Assembly (NCBI GenBank): GCA_013695575.1
Contig: JACDAF010000031.1
Coordinates: 1 to 17,955 of the forward strand
Direction: 5' to 3'
Source of the DNA: Chloroflexota bacterium
GTDB lineage: Bacteria > Chloroflexota > Limnocylindria > P2-11E
Length of the DNA stretch: 17,955 bases
The notes under the pieces were generated by a model. It had not been told where the DNA came from and did not search any database. It saw only the letters and a list, made by a program, of their open reading frames with translations. Numbering within the stretch: position 1 is the stretch's first letter; each line of letters opens with the position of its first letter. Of this stretch, positions 6,372 to 12,825 are shown in pieces. The translations under genes were made by a program, and so were the position numbers.

Positions 6372-7654
6372 CACCTGATGAAGCCTTCGTAGCTCCGCAT
6401 CATGAGCTGCGCCTCGAGCTGCTTCATCGTCTCGACCACCACACCGACGACGATGAGGATGCTCGTCCCGCCGAGCCGCAGCGTCTGCACGCCGGTGAGG
6501 TCGCCCACGAGCGTCGGCATCACCGCCACGATCCCGAGGAACAGCGCGCCCGCGATGGTGATCCGCGTGACGACCCGCCCGAGGAACTCGGCCGTCGGCC
6601 GGCCCGGCCGGATGCCCGGGATGAAGCCGCCGTAGCGCTTGATGTTGTCGGCCACGTCGTTCGGCACGAACGTGAACGCCGTGTAGAAGAACGTGAAGAG
6701 GACGACCAGGATGAAGTAGAGCGAGTTGTACAGGAACGGGTTCTGGAACGCCGCGACGGTGCCGGTGGAGAGGTCGCGGAGCCAGGTCGTCTCGCTGTTG
6801 GTGAAGTACTGCGCGATCTGGCTCGGCAGCAGCAGGATCGAGATCGCGAAGATGATCGGGATCACGCCGGCGCTGTTCACGCGCAGCGGGATGTGCGTCG
6901 AGCCGCCGGAGTACATCTTGGTGCCGCGCACGCGCTTGGCGTACTGCACCGGGATCCGCCGCTGACCCTCCTGGATGAAGATGATCGCGGCGATGACGCC
7001 CACGCCGATGACGGCGTAGAGGAGCAGGGTCAGGAAGTTCGTCTGCACGTCGAGGGTCTGCTGCAGCGTCTGCGGCAGCCGGCCGACGATGCCCGCGAAG
7101 ATGATCACGCTGATGCCGTTGCCGATGCCCTTCTCGCTGATGAGCTCGCCGAGCCACATCAGCACGAGGGTGCCCGCGGTGAACGTCGCGAGGATCGAGA
7201 TCGTCGCGCTCCAGTTCTGCGGCCCGAACTCGGGCAGCACGCCGGAGCGCTGCATGAACACCGCGACGCCGATGCCCTGCAGCAGCGAGAGCGGGACGGT
7301 GAGGATGCGGGTGTACTGGTTGATCTTGTTTCGCCCGTACTCGCCCTCCTTGGAGAGGCGCTCGAGCGCGGGGATCGTCTGGTTGAGGAGCGTCATGATG
7401 ATCGAGGCGTTGATGTAGGGGTTCACACCGAGCGCGACGATGGAGAGCCGCGCGAGACCGCCGCCCGAGAAGAGGTCGAGCAGGCTCAGGAGCGCGTTGT
7501 CGTTGAGCACCGCCGTGAGTCGCGCGTGATCGACGCCGGGCAGCGGGACGTGCGCGAGGAACCGGAACACCACGAGCATCCCGAGGGTGAACAGCAGCTT
7601 GTTGCGGAGGTCCGGCGCTCGGAAGCTGTCTCGGAAGGTCTCGATCGCCTTCAC
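6371..7654 (-). CDS. secY: Protein translocase subunit SecY
   Basis: A 427-residue SecY, the ten-helix pore of the SecYEG translocon in the cytoplasmic membrane. The N-terminus FRAPDLRNKLLFTLGMLVVFR, the plug-side GGLARLSIVALGVNPYINASII, the cytoplasmic loop EGQRRIPVQYAKRV and the C-terminal TILVGDLTG-like region are recognisable, with hydrophobic segments spread along the whole length. The start is GTG at 7654, a few bases after the rplO TAG. No ATG fits the family start. It lies between rplO and adk, as usual. Confidence 0.98.
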   Translation of the reverse strand: MKAIETFRDSFRAPDLRNKLLFTLGMLVVFRFLAHVPLPGVDHARLTAVLNDNALLSLLDLFSGGGLARLSIVALGVNPYINASIIMTLLNQTIPALERLSKEGEYGRNKINQYTRILTVPLSLLQGIGVAVFMQRSGVLPEFGPQNWSATISILATFTAGTLVLMWLGELISEKGIGNGISVIIFAGIVGRLPQTLQQTLDVQTNFLTLLLYAVIGVGVIAAIIFIQEGQRRIPVQYAKRVRGTKMYSGGSTHIPLRVNSAGVIPIIFAISILLLPSQIAQYFTNSETTWLRDLSTGTVAAFQNPFLYNSLYFILVVLFTFFYTAFTFVPNDVADNIKRYGGFIPGIRPGRPTAEFLGRVVTRITIAGALFLGIVAVMPTLVGDLTGVQTLRLGGTSILIVVGVVVETMKQLEAQLMMRSYEGFIR

Positions 7655-7657
7655 TGG

Positions 7658-8149
7658 CTACTTCGCCCCTGCACGGCGGTTCGCAGCCTCGCCGGGCTTC
7701 GCCGCTCTCTCCAGGAGCACGACCGACCCGCCGGCGGCCTCGATCTTCGCCCGCGCGGTCGCCGAGGCGGCGTGCGCGTGGACCTCGAAGGGCCCCGTCG
7801 GCTCGCCGTCGCCGAGCACCTTGAGGCGCGCGCCCGGGTTCACCAGGCCCTTGGCTTCCAGCGTCGCGGGCGTGACCTTGCCGTCCTGGGCGTAGGCCTC
7901 GAGCTGCGAGACGTTGAACGCCACGTAGGGCACGCGCGCGCGGTTCTTGAAGCCGCGCAGCTTCGGCAGCCGCATGTGGATCGGCATCTGGCCACCCTCG
8001 AACCAGCCCGGCAGACCCGGGCCGCTCCGCGCGAGCTGGCCCTTGGTGCCCTTGCCGGCGGTCGTGCCCTGGCCGGCCGAGGTGCCGCGTCCCACGCGGC
8101 GGCGCGGCTTGCGCGAGCCTGGATTCGGTCCCACGAGGTGCGGCTTCAT
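7658..8149 (-). CDS. rplO: 50S ribosomal protein L15 (uL15)
   Basis: A 163-residue L15, a late-assembling large-subunit protein. The glycine- and arginine-rich N-terminal tail (GSRKPRRRVGRGTSAGQGTTAGKG) that threads into 23S rRNA is intact, and GFEGGQMP-like (WFEGGQMPIHMRLPKLRGF) follows. The globular part ends with the L15/L18e motif AAGGSVVLLE at about 142-151 and a short Ala/Lys tail. ATG at 8149 shares ATGA with rpmD. The upstream-extended frame is a shadow of rpsE and rpmD. Confidence 0.97.
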   Translation of the reverse strand: MKPHLVGPNPGSRKPRRRVGRGTSAGQGTTAGKGTKGQLARSGPGLPGWFEGGQMPIHMRLPKLRGFKNRARVPYVAFNVSQLEAYAQDGKVTPATLEAKGLVNPGARLKVLGDGEPTGPFEVHAHAASATARAKIEAAGGSVVLLERAAKPGEAANRRAGAK

Positions 8150-8355
8150 CGCGTCTCCTCCGCCTTGCGGCCGGCTGTCGACTCGGTGACCTCGACGAGG
8201 TGCGCGACCCGGCGGATCATCCCGCGGACGGTCGCTGAGTCGGCGTGCGCGGCCTCCGCGCCGGGCCGGCCGAGGCCGAGCGCGCTGAGCGTGCCCTTCG
8301 CGGCGGCCTTCTCGCCGATGGCGCTCTTGCGCTGGCGGATCCGGAGCGTGCTCAT
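8146..8355 (-). CDS. rpmD: 50S ribosomal protein L30 (uL30)
   Basis: A 69-residue L30, about nine longer than usual because of a charged tail (TESTAGRKAEETR). Core: LRIRQRKSAIGEKAAAKGTL, ALGLGRPG and the diagnostic VRGMIRRVAHLVEV. ATG at 8355 shares ATGA with the rpsE stop, and its own stop overlaps rplO. L30 is missing in some phyla, so its presence here is mildly informative about lineage. Confidence 0.96.
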   Translation of the reverse strand: MSTLRIRQRKSAIGEKAAAKGTLSALGLGRPGAEAAHADSATVRGMIRRVAHLVEVTESTAGRKAEETR

Positions 8356-8891
8356 GCTGGGGCGGCCTCTTCGTCGGTCTCGAGGACCGGCGCCTTCGTG
8401 CGCGGGCCGATGCGCACACCGCGCATCTCGGCGACGGTCTCCCGCGAGCGCAGCTCCGAGAGCGCCTTCATCGTCGCCCACACCACGTTCACCGGGTTGG
8501 ACGAGCCGAGCGACTTCGAGAGGATGTCGTGGATACCGGCGGACTCGACGACCGCTCGCACGGAGCCGCCGGCGATGACGCCGGTGCCCTTGGAGGCCGG
8601 ACGCAGGAGGACCTTGGCGGCGCCGAAGTTCGCGGTCACCGGGTGCGGGATCGAGCGCGCGACGAGCGGCACGAGCATGACGTGCTTCTTCGCGTCCTCG
8701 ACTCCCTTCTTGATCGCCTCGGGCACCTCGTCCGCCTTGCCGAGCCCCGCGCCGACATGGCCGCGGCCGTCACCGACCACCACGATCGCCGAGAAGCTGA
8801 AGCGGCGGCCGCCCTTGACGACCTTGGAGACGCGGTTGATCTGCACCACGCGCTCCGTGAGCTCGAGACGGTTCGAATCGATTCGTGCCAC
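8352..8891 (-). CDS. rpsE: 30S ribosomal protein S5 (uS5)
   Basis: A 179-residue S5, involved in decoding accuracy and mRNA unwinding at the entry channel. The N-terminal double-stranded RNA-binding-like domain includes ERVVQINRVSKVVKGGRRFSF and VVVGDGRGHVGAGLGKA. The C-terminal domain includes LRPASKGTGVIAGGSVRAV and SSNPVNVVWATMKAL. The GTG start at 8891 overlaps the rplR TAG (TAGTG). The C-terminus has a short acidic end (ETDEEAAPA). Confidence 0.98.
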   Translation of the reverse strand: MARIDSNRLELTERVVQINRVSKVVKGGRRFSFSAIVVVGDGRGHVGAGLGKADEVPEAIKKGVEDAKKHVMLVPLVARSIPHPVTANFGAAKVLLRPASKGTGVIAGGSVRAVVESAGIHDILSKSLGSSNPVNVVWATMKALSELRSRETVAEMRGVRIGPRTKAPVLETDEEAAPA

Positions 8892-9235
8892 TAGAAGACA
8901 AGCCCTCCCTTGCGTGCCGCGTCGGCGAGCGCCTTCACGCGCCCGTGGTACCGGTAGCCGGCCCGGTCGAAGACGACCTCCTCGATGCCGGCAGCCCTTG
9001 CGCGCTCGGCCAGCTGTGTGCCGACGGCCGTGGCACGCTCGCTCTTCTTCCCGCTGCCGTCGGCGTCGGACGCGGCCACCACCGTCCTGCCGTTCCGGTC
9101 GTCGATCAGCTGCGCGTAGATGTGCGCGAGCGAGCGGAACACCACCAGGCGTGGCCGCTCTGGCGTGCCCGCGATCTTGTTGCGGACGCGCGCGTGGCGC
9201 GCGATACGGTGCGCGGTCCTGGTCGTCTGTGCCAT
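8891..9235 (-). CDS. rplR: 50S ribosomal protein L18 (uL18)
   Basis: A 114-residue L18, which binds 5S rRNA together with L5. The basic N-terminus RIARHARVRNKIAGTPERPRL, the segment VFRSLAHIYAQLIDD and the C-terminal FDRAGYRYHGRVKALADAAR are all canonical. Length is in the normal 110-120 range. ATG at 9235 is preceded by AGGGGGA in the 9 bp gap after rplF. Confidence 0.98.
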   Translation of the reverse strand: MAQTTRTAHRIARHARVRNKIAGTPERPRLVVFRSLAHIYAQLIDDRNGRTVVAASDADGSGKKSERATAVGTQLAERARAAGIEEVVFDRAGYRYHGRVKALADAARKGGLVF

Positions 9236-9244
9236 CCCGTCCCC

Positions 9245-9796
9245 CTAGGCCTTCGCGCCGACCTTGCCGGCCTTGCCGGCCTTGCGGCGGATGTATTCGC
9301 CCGCGTACTTCACGCCCTTCGCCTTGTACGGATCCGGGACACGCAGCGCGCGGATCTTCGCGGCCACCTCGCCGACCGCTTCCTTGTCCACGCCGGAGAC
9401 CTTGAGCCTCAGCGGCGTCTCGAGCGAGAACGTGATGCCGGCCGGCGGGTCGATCTCCACCGGGTGCGAGAACCCGAGCGACAGGTTGAGCTTCTTCCCC
9501 GAGAGCGCCGCGCGATAGCCCGTCCCGCTGATCTCGAGGTTCTTGTCGTAGCCGGTGGTGACGCCCGTGACCATGTTCGCGAGGAGCGAGCGGGAGAGCC
9601 CGTGCATCGCGCGGGCGGTCTGCGACTCGTTCGCGCGCGTCACGGCGATCGACCCGTCCGACCGCTCGAACGTGACGAGGTCGTGGAACGTGCGGCGCAG
9701 CTCCCCTTTCGGTCCCTTCACGTTGATCGTGTTCCCGTCGATCGTCACGTCGACCCCACCGGGGATCGCGATGGGCATCTTGCCGATGCGACTCAT
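9245..9796 (-). CDS. rplF: 50S ribosomal protein L6 (uL6)
   Basis: A 183-residue L6 with the normal tandem fold, near the sarcin-ricin loop. The start MSRIGKMPIAIPGGV at 9796 is canonical and lies four bases after the rpsH stop. Key segments: VKGPKGELRR, SLLANMVTGVTTGYDKNLEI, GYRA and the C-terminal motif IRALRVPDPYKAKGVKYAGE. The last dozen residues (KAGKAGKVGAKA) are a small Lys/Ala repeat tail beyond the usual RKAGK end. Confidence 0.98.
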   Translation of the reverse strand: MSRIGKMPIAIPGGVDVTIDGNTINVKGPKGELRRTFHDLVTFERSDGSIAVTRANESQTARAMHGLSRSLLANMVTGVTTGYDKNLEISGTGYRAALSGKKLNLSLGFSHPVEIDPPAGITFSLETPLRLKVSGVDKEAVGEVAAKIRALRVPDPYKAKGVKYAGEYIRRKAGKAGKVGAKA

Positions 9797-9800
9797 GCGA

Positions 9801-10331
9801 TCACCACACGTATGCCAGGACCTCGCCACCGAGGCCCTTCTTTTCGGCGTCGCGGCCGGTCATGAGGCCGCTCGACGTGGACACGATCACGATGCCGAGT
9901 CCACCGAGGACCCGCGGCATCTCGGTCTTGCGCGCGTAGACGCGCAGGCCGGGCTTGCTGATGCGGCGGATCCCCGACATCGCGGGCACCTTGCCGCCGA
10001 TGTACTTCATCTTGACGGCGAGCTCGCCGTTCGCCTGGTCGAAGCCCCCGATGAAGCCCTGGGTCTTCAGGATCTTCGCGATCTCGACCTTCATGCGCGA
10101 CGACGGCATCGTCACCGTCTCGTGGCGCGCGCCGACGCCGTTGCGGATCCGCGTCAGCATGTCGGCAACGGGGTCGCTCACGTTGATGCCACGCCGGCGC
10201 TTCGGCTTCGGGGGCGCCTTCAGGCGCCCGGCGGGCGCCGCGGCCCGGTCGCCGCGCGGCGCCTCGGCCACGGTCGTGCTCGGGTCCTTCACGGGCCTCG
10301 CGGTCGTCACGTCATCCATGCCCATACCCAT
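9801..10331 (-). CDS. rpsH: 30S ribosomal protein S8 (uS8) with long N-terminal extension
   Basis: The S8 core (VSDPVADMLTRIRNG, MPSSRMKVEIAKILKTQGFI, GLRVYARKTEMPRVLGGLGIVIVSTS-type end) is canonical; S8 is a central-domain 16S rRNA binder and, in E. coli, the spc operon repressor. The frame runs about 47 residues further upstream than the family start, with Ala/Pro-rich sequence and a basic KPKRRR cluster. ATG at 10331 overlaps the rpsN stop (TGATG); ATGs at 10325 and 10319 and an internal GTG in INVSDP are alternatives. Without the extension a gap of about 150 bp would follow rpsN, unlike the rest of the cluster, so I favour translation of it. Confidence 0.93.
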   Translation of the reverse strand: MGMGMDDVTTARPVKDPSTTVAEAPRGDRAAAPAGRLKAPPKPKRRRGINVSDPVADMLTRIRNGVGARHETVTMPSSRMKVEIAKILKTQGFIGGFDQANGELAVKMKYIGGKVPAMSGIRRISKPGLRVYARKTEMPRVLGGLGIVIVSTSSGLMTGRDAEKKGLGGEVLAYVW

Positions 10332-10516
10332 CACCAGCTCGACTTCGTCACGCCGGGCAGCTCGCCCATGAGCGCGCGCTCGCGGAAGCAGATGCGGCAG
10401 AGGCCGAAGCGCCGCATGTACGAGCGGGCGCGGCCGCAGATCTGGCAGCGGCTGTAGCCCTGCACCTTGTGCTTCGGCGCGCGCTGCGACTTCAGGACCA
10501 GGCTCTTCTTTGCCAT
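10331..10516 (-). CDS. rpsN: 30S ribosomal protein S14, zinc form (uS14, type Z)
   Basis: A 61-residue short S14 with the four-cysteine zinc site C24, C27, C40 and C43 (RCQICGRAR and LCRICFRE), the C+ form found in Gram-positives, Chloroflexota, Thermus and others; the long C- form is about 100 residues. The C-terminus LPGVTKSSW is canonical. ATG at 10516 follows GGGGGAG. The leader carries the conserved GAGCGCGAG stretch discussed among the repeats. Confidence 0.98.
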   Translation of the reverse strand: MAKKSLVLKSQRAPKHKVQGYSRCQICGRARSYMRRFGLCRICFRERALMGELPGVTKSSW

Positions 10517-10530
10517 AACTCCCCCTACTC

Positions 10531-10544
10531 CTCGCGCTCGGCCT
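10531..10544 (-). repeat. Partial copy of the repeat 3' half in the rplE-rpsN junction
   Basis: Transcript-sense AGGCCGAGCGCGAG overlaps the rplE stop and lies directly in front of the rpsN ribosome-binding site. The same 14 bases occur in the copies before rpsM and rplE. The 5' half is absent here. Confidence 0.55.
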
Positions 10545-11109
10545 ACCGGGCCTCTGCTGTCTGGCGGAACGGCATCCCGAGCGAGCGCAGCAGCGCGCGC
10601 CCCTCTTCGTCGGTCTTCGCGGTCGTCACGATCGTCACCTCGAGTCCGCGCAGCCGGTCGATCTTGTCGTAGTCGATCTCCGGGAACACCAGCTGCTCCT
10701 TCAGGCCGAGCGTGTAGTTGCCGCGGCCGTCGAACGAGCGCTCCGGGATCCCCTGAAAGTCACGGATGCGCGGCAGCGCGACGGTGACGAGCTTCTCCAG
10801 GAAGTGCCACATGCGCTCCCCGCGGAGCGTGACCTTGAGCCCGATCGGCATGCCGACGCGGAGCCGGAAGTTCGAGATGGCCTTCCGCGACTTCGTCACG
10901 ATGGGCTTCTGGCCGGTGATCGTGGCGAGGTCCCCCGCGGCGGCGTCCATGGCCTTGTTGTTGCCGATGGCCTCACCCATCCCGATGTTGACCACGATCT
11001 TCTCGACGCGCGGGATCTCCAGGGCGTTCGCGTACGAGAACGTCTTGCGGAGCTCGTCGCGGATCGGGCCCTCGTAGCGCTCCTTCAGCGCCGACTGGAT
11101 CGGCATCAT
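10543..11109 (-). CDS. rplE: 50S ribosomal protein L5 (uL5)
   Basis: A 188-residue L5, a 5S rRNA binder at the central protuberance. Motifs IPRVEKIVVNIGMGEA, TGQKPIVTKSRKAISNFRLR, IGLKVTLRGERMWHFLEKL and the C-terminal GLEVTIVTTAKTDEEGRALL are typical. Two ATGs are in tandem (11109 and 11106); the first overlaps the stop of the upstream open frame as ATGA. GAGGGG lies 5 or 8 bases upstream. The spacer in front (118 bp) is the longest in the window. Confidence 0.97.
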   Translation of the reverse strand: MMPIQSALKERYEGPIRDELRKTFSYANALEIPRVEKIVVNIGMGEAIGNNKAMDAAAGDLATITGQKPIVTKSRKAISNFRLRVGMPIGLKVTLRGERMWHFLEKLVTVALPRIRDFQGIPERSFDGRGNYTLGLKEQLVFPEIDYDKIDRLRGLEVTIVTTAKTDEEGRALLRSLGMPFRQTAEAR

Positions 11110-11231
11110 TCCTGCCCCTCGCGCTCGGCCTTCGGCCTCGCCGCGTCGCTTCGCTTGATCTGTACTGTCGCTTCGCGACGCAGGGGCCCCTGCCCCTGCT
11201 CGCGGCGAAGCCGCTCGTCACTCGTTCTCAT
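11106..11231 (-). CDS. Possible small ORF of 41 codons bridging rplX and rplE
   Basis: ATG at 11231 overlaps the rplX stop as ATGA; the frame ends with TGA at 11106-11108, overlapping the rplE ATG as ATGA. The peptide begins MRTSDERLRREQGQG and ends RPKAEREGQE; it is Arg/Glu-rich and has no known domain. Ends and frame match the 30-codon candidate in the rpmJ-rpsM spacer although the middles differ, the length difference being 33 bases. The double overlap would allow continuous translation from L24 to L5. Conservation may be of DNA only, since a second frame is equally similar. Confidence 0.35.
   Translation of the reverse strand: MRTSDERLRREQGQGPLRREATVQIKRSDAARPKAEREGQE
11118..11231 (-). 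repeat. Two-hairpin intergenic repeat, expanded copy in the rplX-rplE spacer
   Basis: The 5' half (11231-11199, hairpin GCGGC-TTC-GCCGC) and 3' half (11144-11118, hairpin GGCC-GAA-GGCC) are near identical to the rpmJ-rpsM copy. Between them lie two further inverted repeats: the perfect 14 bp palindrome GCAGGGGCCCCTGC (11180-11193) and GTCGC-GAA-GCGAC on the transcript (11167-11179). Confidence 0.75.
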
Positions 11232-11563
11232 TCCTTCTCCGACACGATCGCCTGATCGCAGCTCTTGCAGTAGCGCTCCTTGGTGTCCTCGTCGGCGCGG
11301 TTGCCGACGCGCGTGGGCTTGCCGCAGTGGGGGCACACGAGCATGACCTTGCCGACGGCCAGCGGACCCGGCTGCTCGATGATCCCGCCCTTGATGTTCC
11401 GCTGCGGGTTCGCCTTGGTGTGGCGCTTGCGGATGTTCACCCCGCCGACGACCACCGCGGCGGCATCGACATGCACCTCCTGCACGGTGCCGCGCTTGCC
11501 GCGGTCCTTGCCGGTGATGACCATGACCTCGTCGCCCTTCCGGATCTTGAGACGCGTTGCCAT
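11228..11563 (-). CDS. rplX: 50S ribosomal protein L24 (uL24) with zinc-ribbon motif
   Basis: A 111-residue L24, an assembly initiator of the large subunit. The KOW segment is KGDEVMVITGKDRGKRGTV, followed by VGGVNIRKRHTK and GGIIEQPGPL. The C-terminal part carries C77, C80, C99 and C102 (VCPHCGKPTRVG, YCKSC), a pattern fit to bind zinc; E. coli L24 lacks it but several phyla have it. ATG at 11563 is chosen over GTG at 11566: it has GGAGG seven bases upstream and overlaps the rplN stop (TGATG). Confidence 0.97.
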   Translation of the reverse strand: MATRLKIRKGDEVMVITGKDRGKRGTVQEVHVDAAAVVVGGVNIRKRHTKANPQRNIKGGIIEQPGPLAVGKVMLVCPHCGKPTRVGNRADEDTKERYCKSCDQAIVSEKE

Positions 11564-11931
11564 CACAGCACCTCCGGAGCGAGCGAGACGATCTTCATGA
11601 AGTTGCGCTCGCGCAGCTCCCGCGCGACCGGCCCGAAGATGCGCGTGCCGCGCGGCTGGTTCTGCGGGTTCAGCAGCACCGCGGCGTTGTCGTCGAAGCG
11701 GATCTGCGACCCGTCGGCGCGCCGATACTCCTTGGTCTGGCGGACGACGACCGCCCGCACGACCTCACCCTTCTTCACGCCCGAGTTCGGGATGGCGTTC
11801 TTCACCGTGGCGATGAACACGTCACCGATCTCGGCGCTCGTCCCAGTGGACGAGCCGAGCACCCGGATCACCGAGAGCTCGCGTGCCCCGCTGTTATCCG
11901 CGCAGCGGACGCGGGTGTACGGACGGATCAC
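11563..11931 (-). CDS. rplN: 50S ribosomal protein L14 (uL14)
   Basis: A 122-residue L14, exactly the family length, at the subunit interface. Motifs: MIRPYTRVRCADNSGAREL at the start, RRADGSQIRFDDNAAVLLN and GTRIFGPVARELRERNFMKIVSLAPEVL at the end. The start codon is GTG at 11931, overlapping the rpsQ stop as GTGA. The sequence is highly conserved and the call is certain. Confidence 0.98.
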   Translation of the reverse strand: MIRPYTRVRCADNSGARELSVIRVLGSSTGTSAEIGDVFIATVKNAIPNSGVKKGEVVRAVVVRQTKEYRRADGSQIRFDDNAAVLLNPQNQPRGTRIFGPVARELRERNFMKIVSLAPEVL

Positions 11932-12617
11932 TGCGGCTTCGTCTCCGTGTCGCCTTCCGGCGGCACATCCCCGGCCTGCGGCGTCTCCTCCGCGCTTTCG
12001 GGCTTGGTCACGGTCAGCAGCTCGGTCACACCCTCTTGCTCCTCGAGCTGCTTCTCGACGTCGGTGACGCGCGGCGCGGCTGCGCCCGCCTCACCGGCGC
12101 GCGAGAGGACCTCGAGCACCCGCCAGCGCTTCGTCGCGCTGTACGGGCGGCTCTCCTGGATGCGCACGAGGTCGCCCGCCAGCACCTCGCCGTTCTCGGT
12201 ATGCGCCGCGTAGCGCGTGCCGACGCGGAGCGCCTTGCGGTACAGCGGGTGCTGGCGCATGCGCTCGACCTCGACGATGACCGTCTTCTGGGACTTCGCC
12301 GAGACGACCATGCCGACCTTCGTGCGGCGGCGGGTCGTCGGCGCCGTGCTCGCGGTGGTGGCCGGGGCGGCGGCCTTGCGGCGCACCGTCGTGCGCTTCG
12401 AGATCGTCTTGCGGATCGCGGCGGGAGCGACCGTCTTCGTCGCGGCTGCCGGAGCGGCCGCGCGGGTCACCCTCTTGCGCGTGCCGCCCGCGGCCGCGGC
12501 CTTTCGTTCAGCCGCGGGCGCCTTGGCGACCGCACCCTTCGGCTCGGCGGACTCGGCCTTCCGCGCCGTCGTCTTCCTGGCGGCCGTGGTCTTCGTCGTG
12601 GTCTTCTTTTCAGCCAT
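11928..12617 (-). CDS. rpsQ: 30S ribosomal protein S17 (uS17) with long N- and C-terminal extensions
   Basis: The S17 core is at about residues 96-175: KVGMVVSAKSQKTVIVEVER, HPLYRKALRVGTRYAAHTE and GDLVRIQESRPYSATKRWRV are canonical for this OB-fold 16S rRNA binder. Usual length is 80-110; this frame gives 229. Residues 1-95 are Lys/Ala/Thr/Arg-rich, beginning MAEKKTTTK; residues 176-229 are acidic and Glu/Pro-rich. No ATG exists close to the core start except within it, and the frame shows no stop. ATG at 12617 overlaps rpmC by eight bases. The first nine residues equal those of L4. Confidence 0.95.
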   Translation of the reverse strand: MAEKKTTTKTTAARKTTARKAESAEPKGAVAKAPAAERKAAAAGGTRKRVTRAAAPAAATKTVAPAAIRKTISKRTTVRRKAAAPATTASTAPTTRRRTKVGMVVSAKSQKTVIVEVERMRQHPLYRKALRVGTRYAAHTENGEVLAGDLVRIQESRPYSATKRWRVLEVLSRAGEAGAAAPRVTDVEKQLEEQEGVTELLTVTKPESAEETPQAGDVPPEGDTETKPQ

Positions 12618-12825
12618 TCGAGGCCGCCCGCTCCTGCATCACCGTGAGCGCACGGGCGATGCGGCGCCGTGCCGCCGGCATCTGCCGGTAGTTCTTCAGC
12701 TGGCGCGTGGCGAGCTGGAACCTCACGTTGAACAGCTCGTCCTTCGCCGTCTTGAGCTCATCGGCGAGCTCCGTGTCAGACAGTCGCCGCATGTCCTTCA
12801 ACTGCACCCTGTTCACCTGCTCCAT
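12610..12825 (-). CDS. rpmC: 50S ribosomal protein L29 (uL29)
   Basis: A 71-residue L29 at the peptide exit, near the SRP and trigger factor site. Core: QLKDMRRLSDTELADELKTA, ELFNVRFQLATRQLKNYRQM and RRRIARALTVMQER. The start is uncertain: ATG 12825 has GGGAG directly adjacent with no spacing; GTG 12816 has the same GGGAG at nine bases; GTG 12807 matches the usual family start (xQLKDMRRLSD) best. All overlap the rplP 3' end by 32-50 bases. Upstream Met codons to 12906 lie inside rplP and are rejected. Confidence 0.93.
   Translation of the reverse strand: MEQVNRVQLKDMRRLSDTELADELKTAKDELFNVRFQLATRQLKNYRQMPAARRRIARALTVMQERAASNG

Noticed and set aside
6239..8578. A 779-codon plus-strand open frame opposite secY, rplO, rpmD and rpsE
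   Set aside because: It is antisense to four certain genes, is made of His/Arg/Asp/Glu/Ala low-complexity sequence, has no domain, and arises from codon bias at high G+C.
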